Source: Brochothrix campestris FSL F6-1037
Lineage (GTDB): Bacteria; Bacillota; Bacilli; Lactobacillales; Listeriaceae
NCBI RefSeq assembly: GCF_000525915.1
Contig: NZ_AODH01000006.1
Coordinates: 1-37,977, forward strand
DNA length: 37,977 bases
Direction of reading: 5' to 3'
The notes beneath the pieces are model-generated. The model was given only the letters and a program-made list of their open reading frames with translations, was not told the origin of the DNA and made no database searches. Each line of letters begins with the position of its first letter. The first letter of the stretch is position 1. Below are positions 28,544 through 36,872 of the stretch, piece after piece. Both the position numbers and the translations under genes were made by a program.

Positions 28544-29365
28544 TTATTTTTTCCAAAATGAATCGAACACGGTAATCGGTAAATGCCGTTTATGTTCGGA
28601 TTTGATGTACCATCCTTCGATTTTAGCCTGTGCCGTTTCGGACACAGCTTTGCCTTCGAGGTAGTCATCAATTTCATCATAGGTAACACCTAAGGCCACT
28701 TCATCGGATAAGGCTGGTCGATCTTCTTCCAAGTCAGCTGTCGGTGTTTTTGTATAGAGATGTTCCGGGCAACCTAAGGCTTGCAATAACGCACGACCTT
28801 GGCGTTTATTAAGACGGAACAACGGATTCAAATCGGTGCCACCGTCGCCATACTTCGTATAAAAACCAGTAATCGCTTCAGCCGCATGATCGGTTCCGAT
28901 AACAGCACCCCCGCGGGCACCGGCAATCGCATACTGTGTCACCATTCGTTCACGCGCCTTAATGTTACCTTTCACGAAGTCACTTAAGTTCACACCAGCC
29001 GCCACAAGGGCCGCTTCAGTCGCGTCAACACTCGCTTTAATATTAACGGTCACTAATTCATCGGCCGCAATAAAAGCAAGGGCATCTTGAGCATCGGCTT
29101 CATCCAATTGCACCCCATAAGGTAGGCGCACGGTCACTAACCGCACATCGGCTCCTTCGGCCCGTGCTTCTTCAACCGCAATTTGGGCTAAGCGCCCCGC
29201 CAAGGTTGAATCTTGACCGCCACTTACTGCCAACACGAGTGTTTTTAAAAACGGGTGTTGTTTTAAATAGTCTTTCATAAAAGCAACACTTGTGCGAATT
29301 TCGGCTTGCACGTCAATCACAGGCTTCGTATGCAAGGTTGCAATAATTTCCGTTTGTAACGACAT
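28544..29365 (-). CDS. nadE: NAD synthetase, ammonia-dependent
   Basis: NadE makes NAD from nicotinate adenine dinucleotide. The 273-residue protein has the PP-loop motif V-S-G-G-Q-D-S-T (about 49-56), G-N-I-K-A-R, G-T-D-H-A-A-E and the [12 protein letters not shown] motif. No glutaminase domain is attached, so ammonia is the nitrogen donor. AAGGAG eight bases before the ATG at 29365 fixes the start. It begins 15 bp after pncB and forms an operon with it, which makes a complete nicotinate salvage branch apart from NadD. guaA, on the same strand, follows after its own promoter. Confidence 0.97.
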   Translation of the reverse strand: MSLQTEIIATLHTKPVIDVQAEIRTSVAFMKDYLKQHPFLKTLVLAVSGGQDSTLAGRLAQIAVEEARAEGADVRLVTVRLPYGVQLDEADAQDALAFIAADELVTVNIKASVDATEAALVAAGVNLSDFVKGNIKARERMVTQYAIAGARGGAVIGTDHAAEAITGFYTKYGDGGTDLNPLFRLNKRQGRALLQALGCPEHLYTKTPTADLEEDRPALSDEVALGVTYDEIDDYLEGKAVSETAQAKIEGWYIKSEHKRHLPITVFDSFWKK

Positions 29366-29380
29366 CTTCAGCACTCCTTT

Positions 29381-30874
29381 TTATAGTTCTGACCGATCAA
29401 AGTGAACACTGGTTGTTTCTTTGACATGGTCACGAATTTGTTTAATGTTTTCGTTGCGGTTTTCCCAACATTTATCGCTGAGGTCGACCGGGTATTCTTC
29501 TGGGTTTGAAATGCGTAAGTACTCATCCCACAACACTTTTTTACGCTCTTCGGCAAAGGCTTTAATCTCTTTCACATGTGGTAGATCATAAACGAGCTCA
29601 CCATCGACAAATATATCGTGTAAGATTTCTTTGGCCGTAAAGTTTGAAACATCTTTTTGGATGTACGTGTGTACTGGATGGAACATCGTTAAGGTCTCGA
29701 CACCGTCCATTGACTCATCGGCGAGGGTAATGTAGTCGCCTTCAGAATGTTGGCTCTCATTATCGATGATACGGAAGATGTTTTTGCGTCCTGGTGTTGT
29801 GACTTTCGAGCTGTTGCTTGACAGTTTAATCGTATCGGTATAATGGCCTTCATCATCGGCAATCGCCACCATCTTATAAACACCACCCAATGACGGTTGA
29901 TCGTATGCGGTAATTAACTTTGTTCCCACACCCCACGTATCGATGCGGGCATTTTGGGCTTTGAGATGCATAATCATGTTTTCATCTAAATCATTCGAGG
30001 CCACAATCTTCGCATCTGGATAACCGGCGTCATCGAGCATTTCACGCGCTTTTTTAGATAGGAAGCTTAAATCGCCACTATCAATCCGAATGCCGGCAAA
30101 ATTAATTTTATCGCCGAACTCATTCGCGACTTTAATTGCATTGGGAATGCCTGAATGTAATGTATCGTACGTATCAACTAAGAAAACGCAGTCCTTATGG
30201 CTTGTTGCATACTTTGTAAAGGCGACATATTCATCTTTGTACGCCTGAATCATCGCATGCGCATGTGTGCCTGACACAGGAATATCGAACAGTTTACCGG
30301 CACGAACGTTACTGGTTGAATCAAACCCTCCAATATAAGCCGAACGTGTGCCCCATAAAGCGGCATCAAATTCTTGGGCACGACGGGTACCAAATTCCAT
30401 TACCGAGGCTTCAGGACCCGCGACGTAACGAATACGTGACGCCTTCGTTGCAATCAGCGTCTGATAGTTAATCGCATTCAACACTGCGGTTTCAATCAAT
30501 TGACACTCTGCCAAGCCCGCTTCGACTTGAATAATCGGTTCGTTGTTAAAGACAATTTCGCCTTCAAGTACACTTCTAATCTTACCTTTGAACTTAAAGT
30601 CTTTTAAATACTGTAAAAAGGCTTCAGGATAATCGGTGTTTTCGCGTAAATAAGCAATATCTGAATCGGTAAAGGTCAATGTTTGAATGTAGCGAATGAC
30701 ACGTTCAAGACCTGCAAAAACAGCAAAGCCTGCATCAAAAGGCATTTTACGAAAATAAGCCTCAAACACCGCTTTTCTGTCAGCAATCCCATCTTCCCAG
30801 TATACTTTCATCATATTGATTTGATAAAAATCCGTGTGAAGAGAATAGCTATCATCAGGATAATTCGTCGTCAT
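29381..30874 (-). CDS. pncB: Nicotinate phosphoribosyltransferase
   Basis: PncB joins nicotinate to PRPP, the first step of NAD salvage. The 497-residue protein has the family blocks Y-S-L-H-T-D-F-Y-Q-I-N-M, E-F-G-T-R-R-A-Q (nicotinate/PRPP site), G-T-H-A-H-A-M (active-site His), F-A-G-I-R-I-D-S-G-D and G-V-G-T-K-L-I. The start follows a weak GAGG-type site. The promoter upstream has a perfect -10 (30921). It is the first gene of pncB-nadE. The order pncB-nadE-guaA resembles Listeria. Confidence 0.97.
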   Translation of the reverse strand: MTTNYPDDSYSLHTDFYQINMMKVYWEDGIADRKAVFEAYFRKMPFDAGFAVFAGLERVIRYIQTLTFTDSDIAYLRENTDYPEAFLQYLKDFKFKGKIRSVLEGEIVFNNEPIIQVEAGLAECQLIETAVLNAINYQTLIATKASRIRYVAGPEASVMEFGTRRAQEFDAALWGTRSAYIGGFDSTSNVRAGKLFDIPVSGTHAHAMIQAYKDEYVAFTKYATSHKDCVFLVDTYDTLHSGIPNAIKVANEFGDKINFAGIRIDSGDLSFLSKKAREMLDDAGYPDAKIVASNDLDENMIMHLKAQNARIDTWGVGTKLITAYDQPSLGGVYKMVAIADDEGHYTDTIKLSSNSSKVTTPGRKNIFRIIDNESQHSEGDYITLADESMDGVETLTMFHPVHTYIQKDVSNFTAKEILHDIFVDGELVYDLPHVKEIKAFAEERKKVLWDEYLRISNPEEYPVDLSDKCWENRNENIKQIRDHVKETTSVHFDRSEL

Positions 30875-30920
30875 ATTAATACTTCCTCTCGCATTTCATG
30901 CTATTTTTTGTACTCACCTT

Positions 30921-30949
30921 ATTATACACATCTTTGCATAACAGGTGAA
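30921..30949 (-). promoter_or_regulatory. Promoter of pncB-nadE, with possible NiaR half-site
   Basis: TATAAT (30921-30926) and TTCACC (30944-30949) on the minus strand are 17 bp apart. CACCTGT overlaps the -35 and resembles half of a NiaR-type niacin operator; the second half is poor. Promoter call is firm, operator call is weak. Confidence 0.55.
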
Positions 30950-31058
30950 CAAACTTTGCTTATTTTAACGGTGTCTTCGCGTATTTATGGATTTTATAAT
31001 TGTTTTTTTGTTTAGGCATTGCTAATCTCGCAAATATATCAGATAATTGTAGATGTAC

Positions 31059-31064
31059 TATAAT
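31059..31064 (+). promoter_or_regulatory. -10 element of mscL
   Basis: A perfect TATAAT lies 20 bp upstream of the mscL ATG and just before its GGAGG. The -35 at 17 bp (ATATCA) is poor. Confidence 0.45.
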
Positions 31065-31083
31065 TTTTAGGGAGGTTATACAT

Positions 31084-31471
31084 ATGTGGAAAGAATTCAA
31101 AGAGTTTGCACTTAAGGGCAATGTGCTTGACTTAGCGGTCGGGGTTATTATCGGCGGCGCGTTCGGTGTCATTGTTAAATCACTCGTTGATGATATCATT
31201 ATGCCATTAGTCGGAATTATCATTGGCGGGATCAATGTGTCTGACTTAGCAATCAAAGTTGGCGAAGCTACCTTAAAATACGGCTTGTTTTTACAATCGA
31301 TCATTAACTTTTTAATTATCGCGTTCTCAATCTTCATGTTCTTGAAAGTCGCGAATACATTAATGCGTAAACGCGGTCAAGAAGCTGAAGTTGTTGAAGC
31401 TGTTGAAGAAACAAAAACAGAACAATACTTAAAAAGAAATCGCTGAACTGCTTGCTGAAAAGAAAGCCTAA
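31084..31471 (+). CDS. mscL: Large-conductance mechanosensitive channel, 3' end frameshifted
   Basis: MscL is a homopentameric channel that opens under extreme membrane tension. The N-terminus [14 protein letters not shown]1 ([14 protein letters not shown], the pore-lining helix) and TM2 ([14 protein letters not shown]) are typical. At an A5 run (31431-31435) the frame shifts and gives an odd ending. With four A the protein continues [13 protein letters not shown] to a stop at 31469-31471, the conserved C-terminal helix of about 128 residues in all. GGAGG precedes the ATG. Stand-alone gene followed by a terminator. Confidence 0.95.
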
Positions 31472-31490
31472 TTAAAAAGCGTCATAATAG

Positions 31491-31534
31491 AACTGTAAAT
31501 CGCTACGTTTCAAACAGTGATTTGCAGTTTTTTT
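31491..31534 (+). terminator. Terminator of mscL
   Basis: AACTGTAAATC (31491-31501) pairs with GATTTGCAGTT (31519-31529; one G-U), followed by seven T. Confidence 0.75.
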
Positions 31535-31858
31535 CTGTTATCACGTATTCATACTTATATTAAGGGCTTTTTTTCGATTAAGCAGCTAACAATCGGGGAG
31601 AGAGTATCTTATTACAGGGGGGTCAATCTTACTTGTTTCATTGGTTGCTGTTCCACTTCATTTAAATCCCTTTACCTCGACTATTCCCCCTCCAATTCAT
31701 GTACATTTGCTCTTTTTTGAGAAAAACCCTCAAAAAAAAAAGTACCATTAAGCTCATCATTTGGTATAATTAATATAAGTATGAAGACCTAATGTACAAT
31801 TGGCTCTAAATACACATCATCTTACTATTAACTTCAATTTAAAGGAGCAAATACAAAT
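31535..31858. other. Intergenic stretch before the autolysin
   Basis: No gene is supported. There is a second hairpin at 31713-31737 (TTTTTTGAG / CTCAAAAAA) followed by A, and an extended -10 TGGTATAAT ending at 31770 that probably serves the autolysin gene. The leader to the ATG is about 80 bases. Confidence 0.5.
31762..31770 (+). promoter_or_regulatory. Extended -10 of the autolysin gene
   Basis: TGGTATAAT (extended -10 with perfect TATAAT). No convincing -35 is present. Confidence 0.5.
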
Positions 31859-33110
31859 ATGAAGAAAACTACAATAATTACAGGACTTAGTGCAATTGCC
31901 CTAAGTTCAGTAGTCCCGACCGCTTCAGCAGATACAACGACAAACGATAGCTATACGGTTCAAGCTGGGGATACTCTCCAAAAAATCGCTGCAAAATTCG
32001 GCGTTACTGTGGATACGTTACGTGCTAACAATCAATTAGGCAAGTACCTTACGATTGGACAAAAATTAATAATCACACAAACATCAGCCAATTTCACTGA
32101 TACAAGCCAAGCACTTCCTTCCGGTAGTACAGCAGAATTTGCTAACGCGTTGGCAGCAACAGCTAGTCAAACCAATTTAAGCGATCATTACTTTACAAGT
32201 GTCATGATTGCGCAAGCGATTTTAGAATCACAGAGTGGGCGATCAGGACTGGCTCAAAACTACAATAACTACTTTGGCATTAAAGGTGCTTATGAAGGAC
32301 AGAGCATTAATCTTTCAACGCAAGAAGAAGTTAAAGGTAGTTACACTACGATTAATGCAAGTTTCAGAGTTTACCCTTCACCAGCTGCCTCTGTACAAGA
32401 TTATGTCGATCTTTTCACACGTACAAGTTGGGCAAGTTCACATTATGCTAAATTCATTAATGCCAAGACGCCTGCAGAAGCTACACAGGCTTTAACAGGA
32501 ATCTATGCTACCGACAGTGCTTATGGCACAAAATTACTCCAATTAATAAATACTTATCAGTTAGAGCAATACGATACACAGGCTGCTAATAATCCAAACA
32601 CTACTGGAGACACAACCTTCACTACGTATAAAGTAAAAGATGGTGATACGCTTAAAAAAAATTGCGACTAAATATAAAACAACCTATGAAGCGATTGCTG
32701 CAACTAATAAAATTGCCGCACCATATACAATTTATCCTAAGCAAGAACTTAAAATTGCCATTATTAAAACGCCCACACAGGTCAAAACTTATACGGTTAA
32801 AAAAGGCGACACATTAAGCGCTATTGCTTACAAACACAAAATGACGTACACTGACCTGGCTGCCATCAATCACATTACGTCACCATACACTATCCAAGTG
32901 GGTCAAGTGATTTCCTTAGCCAAAAATGAAAACAACTCAACTGTCGCACCCTCAAAACCAGTTGTAACGCAATCTTACACAGTCAAAAAAGGTGATACCC
33001 TTTCTAAGATTGCCGCTAAATACAGTAAAACTTGGTCTGAACTGCAAAAGATTAATAACTTGAAAAACCCTAACCAACTATCAGTGGGTCAAAAACTAAC
33101 AATTAAATAA
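31859..33110 (+). CDS. LysM / glucosaminidase autolysin, split by a +1 indel
   Basis: This is a secreted peptidoglycan hydrolase. It has a signal peptide (about 1-24, cleaved after A-S-A), LysM 1 (about 31-77), a glucosaminidase/FlgJ-like domain (about 90-235; [12 protein letters not shown] carries the catalytic Glu, then N-Y-F-G-I-K-G), and three C-terminal LysM repeats. The frame breaks at an A8 run (32654-32661) in the second LysM; seven A restore [12 protein letters not shown] and give a protein of about 416 residues. As written, the enzyme would lose three of its four wall-binding modules. GGAG before the ATG sets the start. A LysM on both sides of the catalytic domain is less common than C-terminal LysM only. 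Confidence 0.92.
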
Positions 33111-33122
33111 CCAAGCGATAAC

Positions 33123-33162
33123 AAAAGGGAGGCCCATTTGAATATAGTGGGTCTCCCTTTTG
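33123..33162. terminator. Terminator between autolysin and rapZ
   Basis: Long stem AAAAGGGAGGCCCA / TGGGTCTCCCTTTTG (one mismatch), flanked by T on the plus side and A on the other, so it can stop both convergent genes. Confidence 0.85.
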
Positions 33163-33163
33163 C

Positions 33164-34042
33164 TTATTTATCGTGTAAATGCTTAGTAACATCTCGATGA
33201 GTCAAGGTGGTTTGATAGTTCGTTTCTAATGCTTGTGCGATATAGCGAGCTAGCGATACCGAGCGATGTTGACCACCGGTACAACCAATCGCGATAAGGA
33301 GCTGTGTTTTTCCTTCTCGTTTATACTTTGGCAAGCTATAAACTAATAAATCGAGTAGCTTATCAAGAAACTGCTCTGTATCGGGCCACTTCATCACATA
33401 ATTATAGACATTATCTTCGAGGCCGGTTTGCGCTCGCATCACTTCATCATAAAACGGATTGGGTAAAAAACGGACATCAAACACAAGATCAGCATCAATC
33501 GGAATACCGTATTTAAAACCAAATGACATCACGTTGACATTAAAGACAGCTTCTGTTCCATTTAAAAAGTGAACCATTAATTTTTCACGTAATTGTTTCG
33601 GTTTCAACACACTTGTATCCAGTACAAGCTGTGAAACGCTCTTCAAAAAGGCTAATAGTTCCCGTTCTCGTTTAATACCTGAATACGTTGATTTCCCAGC
33701 GGCTAATGGATGTGAACGCCGTGTTTCTTTATAGCGGGTGACGAGGATTTCATCATCAGCATCAAGAAATAAAATGGTTAAATCGAGTCCAGCTTGCTTT
33801 ATCAGATCACCAATATAATCATCAATTGATCCAAAGAAATCTTGCGATCGTAAATCCATTACCACGGCAATTTTATTTTTGCCTGAATTGTGCATCAGCT
33901 CCCAAAATTTAGGCAATAATAACGGTGGTAAATTATCAACACAAAAGTAATCCATATCTTCAAACGCTTGCACAGCAACGGACTTACCAGCCCCTGACAT
34001 ACCTGTGATGATGACTAATTCAACTTCGTTTAGTTTCTCCAT
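33164..34042 (-). CDS. rapZ: RapZ/YvcJ nucleotide-binding protein
   Basis: The 292-residue protein has the Walker A G-M-S-G-A-G-K-S (about 13-20), D-N-L-P-P, a Walker B-like V-V-M-D-L-R-S and the C-terminal [10 protein letters not shown] block of the RapZ family. In E. coli RapZ steers small-RNA decay; in Bacillus YvcJ is a GTPase/ATPase linked to competence. AAGGATGAG precedes the ATG at 34042; an in-frame GTG two codons earlier is possible. It lies 21 bp after pgcA. In most Bacillota rapZ is followed by yvcK and whiA; here it ends at a terminator against an autolysin gene. Confidence 0.95.
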   Translation of the reverse strand: MEKLNEVELVIITGMSGAGKSVAVQAFEDMDYFCVDNLPPLLLPKFWELMHNSGKNKIAVVMDLRSQDFFGSIDDYIGDLIKQAGLDLTILFLDADDEILVTRYKETRRSHPLAAGKSTYSGIKRERELLAFLKSVSQLVLDTSVLKPKQLREKLMVHFLNGTEAVFNVNVMSFGFKYGIPIDADLVFDVRFLPNPFYDEVMRAQTGLEDNVYNYVMKWPDTEQFLDKLLDLLVYSLPKYKREGKTQLLIAIGCTGGQHRSVSLARYIAQALETNYQTTLTHRDVTKHLHDK

Positions 34043-34062
34043 TAACACTCATCCTTATTTAA

Positions 34063-35793
34063 TTATTGGACTAACATCGTGACAGCTGTTTTTATACGCA
34101 TTAGTTTATCAGCTGCTTTCATGGCTGTATCTGCTGAAACACAGTAGTAAAACTTGATTTTGGGTTCTGTTCCTGATGGTCGCACGCAGAACCATGAACC
34201 GTCTTCTAGATAGAACTTCAGAACGTCTGCTTGTGGCAAATCAAGTGTCGTGATTGTCGATGCCAAACAATCAGTTCGTGTTTGTTTCGCAAAATCTTCA
34301 ATTACAACAACGTTTAAATCCGCTACTGTTTGTGGTGGTGTCGTCTTGAAGTTCGTCATGATACGGTTGATTTCTGCGACACCCTGCATGCCATCTAACG
34401 TAAGTGATACGACTTCGTCGCTGTAGTAGCCAAATTGGTCATATAATTTTTCTAAGCCTTCTAATACGGTCAACCCTGCTTGTTTGTATGCTAAGGTTAA
34501 CTCTGCAAACATTAAACCTGCTTGCAAGGCATCCTTATCGCGTGTGAATGCTTTTAGCATATATCCATTACTCTCTTCGTAACCGAACTGATAAACAAAT
34601 TTTTTATCTGCTTGCCACTGTGCAATTTTTTCACCGATATATTTAAAGCCAGTTAAGACTTCAAACATTGCCACGTCATAATGTGCCGCAATTTTACGGC
34701 CAATATCGCTCGTAACAATCGATTTAACGACTGCTGCGTTGTGCGGTAGTAAGCCCGACTGTTTACGTTGATCCAAGACATAATTTAAGATTAATGCCCC
34801 AATTTGATTACCCGATAAAATTTGATATCGTCCATTACTATCTGGCACTGCAACGCCAAGTCGATCAGCATCTGGATCAGTCGCTAACAAAACATCAGCG
34901 GCGATTTCATCACCCACTCTAATCGCATAGTTAAATGCTTCAATATTTTCAGGATTTGGTGAGTTGACCGTAGAAAATTCAGGATCGGGATTCATTTGTT
35001 TAGTGACATACTCAACATTGGTAAAACCGGCCACTTCTAACACTTGCGGCATGAGAACACCGCCCGTACCATGTAGTGGTGTATAAACGATGCCGACATC
35101 GTTACCATGTTTACGAATCAATGAGTCATTAATAACCACCGACTCCAAATCACATAAGTAAGGTTTATCGACGAGTTCACTAATCACTTTGATTTTCCCT
35201 TGTTCAATCGCCATTTCCGTATCAACTGCTGCCAACGTCAATTCGCGGCCTTTAAGCTGTTCTAAGTTCGCGACAATGGCAGCCACAGCAGATGGAGTCA
35301 TTTGGGCTCCATCTTCACCGTACACTTTAAAACCATTATACTGCGCAGGGTTATGGCTTGCCGTTATCATAATACCATTATACGCTTTTAAATAACGAAT
35401 CGCGTATGATAATTCAGGTGTTGGACGCAGACTTTCAAAGACGTAGGCCTTGATTTCATGCAATGCGAGCACACTGGCGGCAATATAGGCGAATTCTTGT
35501 GAGAAATGACGTGAATCATAAGCGATGACGACACCTCGTTTAACTGCCAACTTCCCCTGTGATAGGATGTATTGCGCTAAACCTTCACTCACCCAACGGA
35601 TGGTGTATTCATTCAAACGATTAGTACCGACACCTAATACACCACGCATACCAGCTGTACCAAATTCGATATATTTATAGAAATGATCTTCTAGCTCGGT
35701 TTTATCCAATTTAATTTCATCTAATTCCTGTCGATTTAGCTCATTTAATTGCTCGAATTCATCCCAGTTATGAAACGCTTTTTTCCAACTCAT
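34063..35793 (-). CDS. pgcA: Alpha-phosphoglucomutase (PgcA type)
   Basis: The 576-residue enzyme interconverts glucose-1-phosphate and glucose-6-phosphate and feeds UDP-glucose for teichoic-acid and glycolipid synthesis. Signatures are the phosphoserine loop T-A-S-H-N-P (about 142-147), the metal loop D-P-D-A-D-R-L-G, the sugar-binding G-Y-E-E-S-N-G-Y and the phosphate loop R-P-S-G-T-E-P-K-I-K. GGAGG eight bases before the ATG is a strong site. rapZ follows directly; the GT2 gene upstream has its own terminator. Confidence 0.96.
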   Translation of the reverse strand: MSWKKAFHNWDEFEQLNELNRQELDEIKLDKTELEDHFYKYIEFGTAGMRGVLGVGTNRLNEYTIRWVSEGLAQYILSQGKLAVKRGVVIAYDSRHFSQEFAYIAASVLALHEIKAYVFESLRPTPELSYAIRYLKAYNGIMITASHNPAQYNGFKVYGEDGAQMTPSAVAAIVANLEQLKGRELTLAAVDTEMAIEQGKIKVISELVDKPYLCDLESVVINDSLIRKHGNDVGIVYTPLHGTGGVLMPQVLEVAGFTNVEYVTKQMNPDPEFSTVNSPNPENIEAFNYAIRVGDEIAADVLLATDPDADRLGVAVPDSNGRYQILSGNQIGALILNYVLDQRKQSGLLPHNAAVVKSIVTSDIGRKIAAHYDVAMFEVLTGFKYIGEKIAQWQADKKFVYQFGYEESNGYMLKAFTRDKDALQAGLMFAELTLAYKQAGLTVLEGLEKLYDQFGYYSDEVVSLTLDGMQGVAEINRIMTNFKTTPPQTVADLNVVVIEDFAKQTRTDCLASTITTLDLPQADVLKFYLEDGSWFCVRPSGTEPKIKFYYCVSADTAMKAADKLMRIKTAVTMLVQ

Positions 35794-35808
35794 TGTTTGC
35801 TTACCTCC

Positions 35809-35829
35809 AAAAACTTAACTAGCGTTAAG
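35809..35829 (-). terminator. Terminator of the GT2 gene
   Basis: On the minus strand CTTAAC / GTTAAG (6-bp stem, four-base loop) is followed by TTTTT. It sits 10 bp after the GT2 stop. The stem is short. Confidence 0.5.
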
Positions 35830-35838
35830 CTCAAATTT

Positions 35839-36795
35839 TTAGTTTTTTTTCTGCTGAGGATCAATTTTCTTATCATTGAATTGATCGATAAAATACAACG
35901 GTCTGTTTTTAGATTCGTTAAAGATACGTCCTAAATATTCACCGATTACACCTAGACTAATCAATTGAATACCACCAAGAAACAAAATCATGATCATCAA
36001 TGACGGGTAGCCTGAGACATCTGAACCAAATAATAAGGTTTTTATTAAAATAACAATCATATAAATAAATGCGATGATCGATACGATAAACCCCGCCACA
36101 GTTGATATTCGCAATGGTACTGTTGTGAAGGATGTGAATCCTTCAATCGCTAAGTTAATTAAATTTAAATAATTCCATTTTGTCTTGCCTGCGGCTCGAG
36201 GCTGCCGATCAAACAACAATTCTTTTTTCTTATAGCCAATCCAACTAAACAGTCCTTTGGTATAACGTTGCGTTTCACGCATCTGCTTGAGTGCATCGAC
36301 ACATCGTCGGTCAAGTAAGCGAAAATCACCGGTATCTCTCTGCAAGGGAATACGGGTGGTTTTTTGTAACATTGCATAGTAACGTTGCGATGTTATTTTT
36401 TTCAACCAAGACTCGCCTTTACGACTGCGTCTTTTTGCATAGACATCATCATAGCCCTGTTCCCACCAATATACCATTTCTTCTATTAATGCGGGTGGAT
36501 CTTGTAAATCAGCATCTAAAATAACAACGGCATCACCAGTTGCATAATCCAAGCCCGCAATCATGGCTGTTTCTTTACCATAGTTTCGTGATAAAGCTAG
36601 TATTTGAACACGTTGATCCTTTTGACGATAGTGATTAAGATGCATTAGCGTTCCATCAGCACTACCATCATCAACAAATAAATACTCAAAAGCATACAAA
36701 GGCAGCTTTTGTGACATAGCTATTAACGCTTCATATAATACACCAATAACTTCTTCTTCATTGTATGCAGGAATCACAATTGTGATTTTTTTCAT
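35839..36795 (-). CDS. GT2 membrane glycosyltransferase (GtrB/CsbB-like)
   Basis: The 318-residue protein has an N-terminal GT-A domain with I-P-A-Y-N-E-E, V-D-D-G-S-A-D-G, L-S-R-N-Y-G-K-E and D-A-D-L-Q-D-P-P (the metal-binding DxD), R-D-T-G-D-F-R-L, and two C-terminal membrane helices (about 228-262 and 270-295). This is the layout of polyprenyl-phosphate sugar transferases (GtrB, CsbB, YkoT). Such enzymes load glucose or GlcNAc on undecaprenyl phosphate for outside decoration of wall polymers. GGAGGTGG before the ATG is a strong site. The neighbours, a phosphoglucomutase and a glycerophosphotransferase, suit wall teichoic acid glycosylation. The sugar is not predictable. Confidence 0.9.
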   Translation of the reverse strand: MKKITIVIPAYNEEEVIGVLYEALIAMSQKLPLYAFEYLFVDDGSADGTLMHLNHYRQKDQRVQILALSRNYGKETAMIAGLDYATGDAVVILDADLQDPPALIEEMVYWWEQGYDDVYAKRRSRKGESWLKKITSQRYYAMLQKTTRIPLQRDTGDFRLLDRRCVDALKQMRETQRYTKGLFSWIGYKKKELLFDRQPRAAGKTKWNYLNLINLAIEGFTSFTTVPLRISTVAGFIVSIIAFIYMIVILIKTLLFGSDVSGYPSLMIMILFLGGIQLISLGVIGEYLGRIFNESKNRPLYFIDQFNDKKIDPQQKKN

Positions 36796-36872
36796 CGATC
36801 CACCTCCAATTCAAACCATCAAACTTCGTCATTGTTATTATAACAGGTATTGCTGAGATTGACCGTATTGAC

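Noticed and set aside
31517-31720. Small plus-strand frame after mscL
   Set aside because: Begins inside the mscL terminator, no ribosome site, no recognisable feature.
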